Below are positions 58,780 to 64,000 of a stretch of DNA of 64,000 nucleotides, piece after piece. Origin of the DNA: CAIUGU01 sp963819685 (GTDB lineage Bacteria; Pseudomonadota; Gammaproteobacteria; Steroidobacterales; Steroidobacteraceae); assembly GCA_963819685.1 (NCBI GenBank), contig CAWFXI010000003.1, positions 248,001-312,000 of the forward strand, written 5' to 3'. The notes beneath the pieces were generated by a model. The model made no database searches. It was not told the origin of the DNA and saw only the letters and a list, made by a program, of their open reading frames with translations. Made by a program: the position numbers and the translations under genes. Position 1 is the stretch's first letter. Every line of letters starts with the position of its first letter.

Positions 58780-60253
58780 ATGAAGTTCTTGACCTGGGCC
58801 GGAATCGTGTTGCTGGCGGTCGTGGCAGGTGCGTGCTCACAGACACCTCCTGAAACGCGGCTGATCAATGATGCCGTCGCCGCGCTCGGCGGAGCGGACA
58901 AGATCAATGCCGTGAAGACGCTCGTCATCGAAGGCGAAGGCATCGCCGGCAACATCGGCCAGAATGTGATGCCGGATGACGCCTCTGCAGAACTGGACGG
59001 TCACCGAATACAAACGCAGCGTGGATCTGGCGAATGGCCGCTGGTCCATGCAGCAGCTGCGTACGCCAACCTTCGGCTATGCGCCTGCTCCGAACCAGCG
59101 TCAGAACCAGGGACTCGATGGTGACGTCGCCTATAACGTAGGTGGACCGCAGAATGCCGCAACTCGCGCATCCGGCATGGTGGCTCGTGACCGCCGCGTC
59201 GAAGCCTTGCACCATCCGCTGGCTGCCCTGCGCGCTGCGCTGGATCCCGCCGCCAAAGTGGGCAACTACCGGGACCAGGGCCTGCTGCAGATCGTGGATA
59301 TCACGACTGCGAAGGGTGACCTGATCACCCTCGCGATTGATCGCGGTTCGCATCTGCCGACGCATATCCGCTCCACGGCGTACAACGCCAATCTGGGCGA
59401 CGTCGTCATTCAGAGTACTTTCGCTGACTATGCTGACGCCGGCGGGTTGAATCTGCCCAAGCGGATCACGACCAGGCAGGACAAGGATGTCGTGCTCGAT
59501 CTCAATGTGAGTGCCAATACCGTAGACGCCGACGTTGGCGATCTTTCAGCCCCGGCGGAAGTAGCGGCTGCCGCAGAGCCACCGATGCTGCCGGTCTACG
59601 ACATCGTGCCCCAGAAAGTGGCGAAGGGTATCTGGCTGCTGCCGGGCAGCCACAACAGCGTGGTCTTCGAGTTTGCCGATCACCTGACGCTGCTGGAAGT
59701 CCCGTTGAACGAGAGCCGGGCACAGGCCGTCATCGCCGCAGCCAAGGCGCTGGTTCCTGCCAAGCCCCTCACCACGGTCATCGTCACGCATCATCACTTC
59801 GATCACACCGGCGGCCTGCGTGCTGCGGTTGCTGAAGGCTTGACGATCATCGCGGATCGCAACATGGAAGGCTTCGTCGATGACATGGTGGCCCGGCCGC
59901 ATACGATCGTGCAGGACACGCTGGCGAAGAGCCCGAAGACTGCAAAGATCGATTCGGTCGAAGACCAGAAAATGCTCAAGGACGACGCGATGGAAATACG
60001 CCTGTACCACGTCAAGAACCTTGAGCATGCCGGGACGATGATCATGGCATTCGTGCCGAGCGAGGGACTGCTGATCAATGCCGACCTGTACGGCCCGAAC
60101 TTCGCGACGTTCCCGGCCTGGGACACCATGCTGCAGAACATTGCCGAGCGCGGCATCAAGGTGGACAAGCACCTGCCGATTCACGGCACTCTGCAGACCG
60201 CCAAGGAAGCTGCGGACACGGTTGCCGCAAAGACCGGCAAACCCGCGGCCTGA
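58780..60253 (+). pseudogene. Exported MBL-fold hydrolase, frameshifted
   Basis: The first frame gives a lipoprotein signal (LLAVVAGAC, Cys near residue 19) and RLINDAVAALGGADKINAVK. Near 58979 an extra base shifts the frame; removing the A in GGATGACGCC restores PDAPLQNWTVTEYKRSVDLA. The second frame runs to 60253 and holds an intact metal site, VTHHHFDHTGG, and AIPF-like later blocks (LLINADLYGPNF, LPIHGT). Parts before the MBL domain resemble LolA-like or outer-membrane lipoprotein-sorting domains. The enzyme frame alone has a possible start at 58976 but would lack export. A recent mutation or assembly indel is likely because the rest is well preserved. Confidence 0.85.
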
Positions 60254-60293
60254 CGTTTACGACCCGTTTTCAAGTACGCCACAGGAGGCATTC

Positions 60294-60797
60294 ATGTATC
60301 GGTATCTGTCTGTAATGATTCTGGGACTCGCGGCCGTCACCGCATCAGCTCAAGTCCCGGTGACTGGGGCGACTGCTGCTGCCGACCAGCAGGCACTGCT
60401 GAAGAGCAGCGACCCGAAGCTCGCAGCCAACAAGAAGCTCGTCTATGACATGTGGCGCGAAGTGCTGGAGGGCGGACATCTCGAGCTCGCCGAGAAGTAT
60501 CTGGCTGAGGGTTACATCCAGCACAACCCGAACGCGCCCACCGGTCGCAAGGGTTTCGTCGAGTTCTTCAGCCGGTTTGCGAAGGCTCAGACCATCCAGC
60601 CGACCATCAAGCGCCAGGTCGTGGCGATCATGGCCGAGGGCGACCTCGTCATGATCAATTTCGTGCAGGAGTATCCGGATCCGGCGGATAGCACCAAAAA
60701 GTACACGACTACATGGTTCGACATGTTCCGTGTTCAGAACGGCATGATCGTCGAACATTGGGACAGCGCTCTCAAGAACCCGCCGCGTCCGCAATAA
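60294..60797 (+). CDS. Exported SnoaL-like protein
   Basis: A 167-residue protein with a signal peptide (VMILGLAAVTASAQVP) and an NTF2/SnoaL fold. Typical are KLVYDMWREVLEGGHLELAE, YIQHNPNAPTGRKGFVEFF and the His-containing WFDMFRVQNGMIVEHWDSA. SnoaL-like proteins bind or isomerise small cyclic compounds, and many are uncharacterised. AGGAGG lies eight bases before the ATG. It follows the MBL gene by 40 bases and probably shares its transcript. Confidence 0.9.
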   Translation: MYRYLSVMILGLAAVTASAQVPVTGATAAADQQALLKSSDPKLAANKKLVYDMWREVLEGGHLELAEKYLAEGYIQHNPNAPTGRKGFVEFFSRFAKAQTIQPTIKRQVVAIMAEGDLVMINFVQEYPDPADSTKKYTTTWFDMFRVQNGMIVEHWDSALKNPPRPQ

Positions 60798-60966
60798 GCG
60801 GCACGGAAGCGTCTTCATGCGGCTGGACGGTGCGTTCTGACTGTCCAGCTGCCTTTGATTTCCTGGCTGGCGCGAGCCACCCGGCTGCTCAAGGATTAGG
60901 CTGGATGAAAGCAGACCCGAAGCCATCGAGCATCGGGCTGTGATTGCAATTTGGGGGGATCTTCAC

Positions 60967-61893
60967 GTGCGCACGTTTCACCTTTCGACTGGCTGTGGCT
61001 TGTTGTTCGCAGCCGCACTGTCCGTGGCAAGCAGCGCCTCTGCGCAGGAAATCGACTTTACCGGCGAATGGCGCCCGATCTATCACGAGGATGGGCCCGA
61101 GCGCATTCCCGGCCCGGATCTGGGTGACTACGCCGGGTTTCCCATCAACGATGCGGCGCGGCTGCGCGCCGACAGCTACGATCCCGAGCGCATCGTGGTC
61201 GTTTCCGAGAACGGCTGCCGTCAGCACAGCGGCGACTACTCCATGCGCGGCCTCGCCAACCTGCGCATCATGCGCGAGCTGGATCCCGTCACCCAGCAGG
61301 CCGTCGCGTTCCATACGCGCATCGGCTTCCACACGATGGATCGCACGATCTGGCTCGACGGCCGTGCGCATCCCGGTCCGCAAGCGGCTCACACGTGGCA
61401 GGGCTTTTCGACCGCCGAGTGGAAGGGCAACCAGCTGGCGATCACGACCACGCACCTGAAGGAAAATTATCACCGTCGTAACGGCATTCCGTCGGGGCCG
61501 AACCGCACTTTCACGGAGCGCTGGGTGCGCCATGGCGACGTGCTGACAGTGATCACGATTGTCGATGATCCCGAAATGATGACCGAGCGCTTTGTGCGCA
61601 GCCAGAGCTGGATCCTTGACCCGGGCCAGCATGTGCTCGCGAATCCGTGCGAGTACGGGTCTGAAGTCCCCGCGGAACCCGGCACGGTGCCGCATTACCT
61701 GCCGGGCACGAATCCCTTCCTGACGGAATTTGCCGATCGTTATGGCCTGCCCCGTAGCGGCCCGCGCGGCGGCGCGGAAACGATGTATCCCGAATTCCGG
61801 CTGAAGATGGAAAAGCCCGCCACCACGCCGGAAAAGTGCACGCTCTACTGCAGGTGCATGAACGATGGCGCCGTATGCCCCGACGGTCCCTGA
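60967..61893 (+). CDS. Exported protein of unknown function, family A copy 2
   Basis: A 308-residue protein, paralogue of the gene at 51548. After a signal peptide (LFAAALSVASSASAQEI) it repeats the blocks DFTGEWRPIYHEDGPERIPG, GDYAGFPINDAARLRADSYD, GCRQHSGDYSMRG, AHTWQGFSTAEWKGNQL and TTHLKENYHRRNGI. Unlike copy 1 it has a Cys-rich tail (CTLYCRCMNDGAVC). The start is a GTG with GGGGGA upstream. The frameshifted MBL gene follows after 53 bases and a family B gene after that, repeating the first cassette. Confidence 0.8.
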   Translation: MRTFHLSTGCGLLFAAALSVASSASAQEIDFTGEWRPIYHEDGPERIPGPDLGDYAGFPINDAARLRADSYDPERIVVVSENGCRQHSGDYSMRGLANLRIMRELDPVTQQAVAFHTRIGFHTMDRTIWLDGRAHPGPQAAHTWQGFSTAEWKGNQLAITTTHLKENYHRRNGIPSGPNRTFTERWVRHGDVLTVITIVDDPEMMTERFVRSQSWILDPGQHVLANPCEYGSEVPAEPGTVPHYLPGTNPFLTEFADRYGLPRSGPRGGAETMYPEFRLKMEKPATTPEKCTLYCRCMNDGAVCPDGP

Positions 61894-61946
61894 AACGAGA
61901 CCGCACAAGAACTCCAGAAATACGAGCCTTGCCGGAAGTCCCGCAC

Positions 61947-63009
61947 ATGCAACCAAAGAAACACAGTCGATCGCTGGCACTTGCCATCACGATGGTCCTC
62001 AGCGCCGCCGGCTTCGCATCCGGTTCGGCCCGTGCAGCCGAGGCCTCATCGGCTCGCCGTGCCGCGCCGGCAGCACAGGCGCCAGCTGCGCCTGCGACGA
62101 AACTCGAGCTCACGCCCGTGCAGGGCAACGTCTACATGCTCACCGGTCTCGATGTGAACGTAGCGGTGCAGATCGGCGAGGAAGGCGTGCTGTTCGTCGA
62201 CACACCGCCACCGGCGCTGCTGGATCAGGTGCGTGAACTCATCGTTCACGCACACGAAGCGTCCGATCCGCTATGTCATCAATACGAGCGCCACTGCCGA
62301 TCACGTCAGCGGTGACGAAGCCATCCTGCTGGCCGGCACAAGTCCTGCGGCGCTGGCCAACATGAAAAAAATGGGCATCGCCGCAGCTGGTTTGAGCGGG
62401 TTCACTTCCGAAGGTGTGCAGATCCTGGCGCACGAAAACGTGCTCAATCGCGTCACCGACAAGAAGCAGCCCGCCATCCCCGGGGCAACCATCAGCGCCG
62501 AGTACTACACGCCGACGAAGGATTTCTTCATGAACGGCGATCCGATCATCCTGTACCACACGCCGAATGCACACACGAATGGCGACAGCCTGGTCTATTT
62601 TCGCCGCTCGGACGTGCTGGTCACGGGCGACCTCTTCACGCCCGGCCGTTTTCCGGCCATCGATCTCGAGCAGGGCGGCAGCATCAACGGCCTGATCAAG
62701 GCCGTGAACCTGGCGCTCGACATCACTGTGCCGGCTGCATTCCAGGAGCGGGGTACCTACGTCATTCCGGGTCATGGCAGGTTGTGCGATGAAGCTGACT
62801 TAAGCGAATTCCGCGAGATGATCACCGTCGTCCGGGACCGCGTGCAGGAGCTCATCAAGGAAGGCAAGACATTGCAGCAGATCCAGGCGGCCCGTCCGGC
62901 CCTGGACTACGAAACGACTTACGGCGGCAAGAACGGCGGACCTACCGTCCAGACCTTTGTCGAGACGGTCTACAAGAGCCTGACTGCGCCCCCGAAGGGA
63001 GCCAAGTAA
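61947..63009 (+). pseudogene. Exported MBL-fold protein copy 2, frameshifted and with altered metal site
   Basis: The first frame encodes a signal peptide (MVLSAAGFASGSARA) and LTPVQGNVYMLTGLDVNVAV, then shifts by one base near 62245-62260. The second frame continues TKRPIRYVINTSATADHVSG and runs to 63009. Later blocks (HTPNAHTNGDSLVYF, VTGDLFTPGRF, IPGHGRLCDEADL) match copy 1. The metal motif THAHGDH of copy 1 is TSATADH here, so two metal-binding histidines are missing whichever frame is real. It ends immediately before the ATG of the family B gene. Loss of metal ligands suggests a non-catalytic or decaying paralogue. Confidence 0.82.
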
Positions 63010-63807
63010 ATGACAACAAGATCGCTCAAACTTCCCTTGCTGTGTGCCGCATCGATGCTGTTGGCGGCAGGTACTGCGATTGCCGCGCAGCCCGGGCCGC
63101 CACCACCGCCGCGCACAGCCAAAGCAGCAGCGCCCATCGATCTGACAGGGCAGTGGGTGTCGATCATCGACGAAGACTGGCGCTGGCGCATGGTCACGCC
63201 TCTGAAGGGCGACTTCGCGAATATTCCGGTCACCGAGGCAGCACGCAAGATCGGTGTGCAGTGGGATCCCGCCAGGGACGAGGCAGCGGGTGAGCAATGC
63301 AAGGGCTATGGTGCGATGGCGATCATGCGCGAGCCGGGGCGTATCCGCATTTCCTGGCAGGACGAGAGCACGCTCAAGATCGAAACCGATTCCGGGCAGC
63401 AGACGCGTCTTCTGCACTTCGGCGAAAAGCAGCCCCCGGCTGGTACGCCGGCCACATTGCAGGGTTATTCGATTGCGGAATGGGAAGCACCGCCCGGCGG
63501 TCGTCCGGGGGGGCTCGCGATCGGCGTGCAGCGTGGCGGCAGGGTGTCGAACACGCTGAAAGTGGTGACCACCCACATCAAGCCGGGTTACCTGCGCAAG
63601 AACGGCATTCCCTTCGGCGAGGGCGCCAAGCTGACGGAGTACTTCGACAAGTTCGAGGAGCCGGATGGTACGGAGTGGTTCACCATCACGATGCTGGCCG
63701 AGGATCCCGTGTACCTGAATGCACCGTGGCTGACGTCGCCCAATTTCAAGAAAGAGAAAGAGGCCGATCGGGCGAAGTGGCGACCGACGCCCTGTTCAGC
63801 GCGCTGA
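63010..63807 (+). CDS. Exported protein of unknown function, family B copy 2
   Basis: A 265-residue paralogue of the gene at 54216. A signal peptide (LLCAASMLLAAGTAIAAQ) precedes IDLTGQWVSIIDEDWRWRMV, TPLKGDFANIPVTEAARKIG, WDPARDEAAGEQCKGYGAMA and ISWQDESTLKIETDSGQQT. A Pro/Gly-rich linker splits the mature protein as in copy 1. Its ATG directly follows the MBL stop codon, so the two are coupled in translation. Function unknown. Confidence 0.8.
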   Translation: MTTRSLKLPLLCAASMLLAAGTAIAAQPGPPPPPRTAKAAAPIDLTGQWVSIIDEDWRWRMVTPLKGDFANIPVTEAARKIGVQWDPARDEAAGEQCKGYGAMAIMREPGRIRISWQDESTLKIETDSGQQTRLLHFGEKQPPAGTPATLQGYSIAEWEAPPGGRPGGLAIGVQRGGRVSNTLKVVTTHIKPGYLRKNGIPFGEGAKLTEYFDKFEEPDGTEWFTITMLAEDPVYLNAPWLTSPNFKKEKEADRAKWRPTPCSAR

Positions 63808-63947
63808 ACTGATTACGGGCGCAGACAGTCCCGCGCGCAGGCGATAACTGCACGCGGGTGTCCTGATACTGGCAAGCGGATTGCTGCTGTATTGGGCCAG
63901 TGACATACTCGACCGCTGCCGCCCCGGCATCGCGGCGAATGCGTGTT

Positions 63948-63964
63948 TACCCTCGTTGAGGGTA
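63948..63964. promoter_or_regulatory. Perfect inverted repeat before the last gene
   Basis: TACCCTC-GTT-GAGGGTA is a perfect 7-bp dyad with a 3-base centre, 21 bases before the ATG at 63986. It is a candidate operator or leader hairpin. The 178 bases before that ATG hold no other gene. Confidence 0.5.
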
Positions 63965-63985
63965 TGGGCCCAAGAGGATCCCCGA

Positions 63986-64000
63986 ATGGCTACCGTACGA
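63986..64000 (+). CDS. Start of an unidentified gene, cut by the window edge
   Basis: An ATG at 63986 is preceded by AGAGGA at good spacing and begins MATVR. Only five codons are visible, so no product can be named. Confidence 0.45.

Overview
The window looks like a high-GC gammaproteobacterial chromosome. The evidence is an asmA, mutY and yggX run, gammaproteobacterial-type tRNAs, a BarA-like hybrid kinase and no plasmid or phage genes. The abundance of secreted metallo-beta-lactamase-fold proteins, PQQ enzymes and aromatic catabolism recalls environmental lineages such as Steroidobacteraceae. That placement is an inference and was not tested.

Positions 1-8000 hold signalling genes: an EAL fragment, a REC-PAS-kinase, two NarL/FixJ regulators, a REC-GGDEF protein and a large hybrid kinase with an HPt domain. 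Positions 8000-12000 hold asmA, mutY (frameshifted) and yggX. Positions 12000-20700 form a stress island. It contains a ferritin-like protein, DUF1328, CsbD, a phospholipase D-type lipoprotein, small alanine-rich lipoproteins, a BON protein, a CHASE3 kinase, two response regulators and a sigma-54 activator. Well-matched -24/-12 sigma-54 promoters lie before csbD and before the lipoprotein/BON pair.

Positions 20500-28100 carry a candidate structured small RNA, a zinc metallopeptidase, OsmC, tRNA-Phe with an unusual downstream repeat array, an Omp85-like barrel, an ArsR/SRPBCC pair, an AT-rich hipBA locus and MarC. Positions 28300-41900 hold an ETHE1-rhodanese fusion, a PRPP synthetase-like gene, rhomboid, an aromatic-acid transporter beside pobA, further transporters, a phytoene-desaturase-like oxidoreductase, a TPR protein and a frameshifted Tat esterase.

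Positions 41900-51200 (minus strand) form a hydroquinone ring-cleavage unit: maleylacetate reductase, two membrane proteins, both dioxygenase subunits, a semialdehyde dehydrogenase, a Rieske protein and a CobS/CobT-like AAA+/VWA pair that may activate the dioxygenase. Positions 51500-63800 carry a duplicated exported cassette (family A, MBL fold, family B) with a cytochrome c-PQQ dehydrogenase and a CHRD protein. A tRNA with anticodon CAT sits between the two copies.

The most unusual signal is that both tRNA genes are followed by arrays built on one plan. Each unit begins with an inverted copy of that tRNA's own T-arm, continues with hairpins whose stems co-vary between units, and ends with a copy of that tRNA's own 3' end. 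The layout resembles the repeats behind E. coli tyrT (rtT RNA), but here it occurs on two unrelated tRNAs. Four genes (mutY, the esterase and two MBL genes) each show an apparent +1 base shift. This may reflect assembly indels or real decay.
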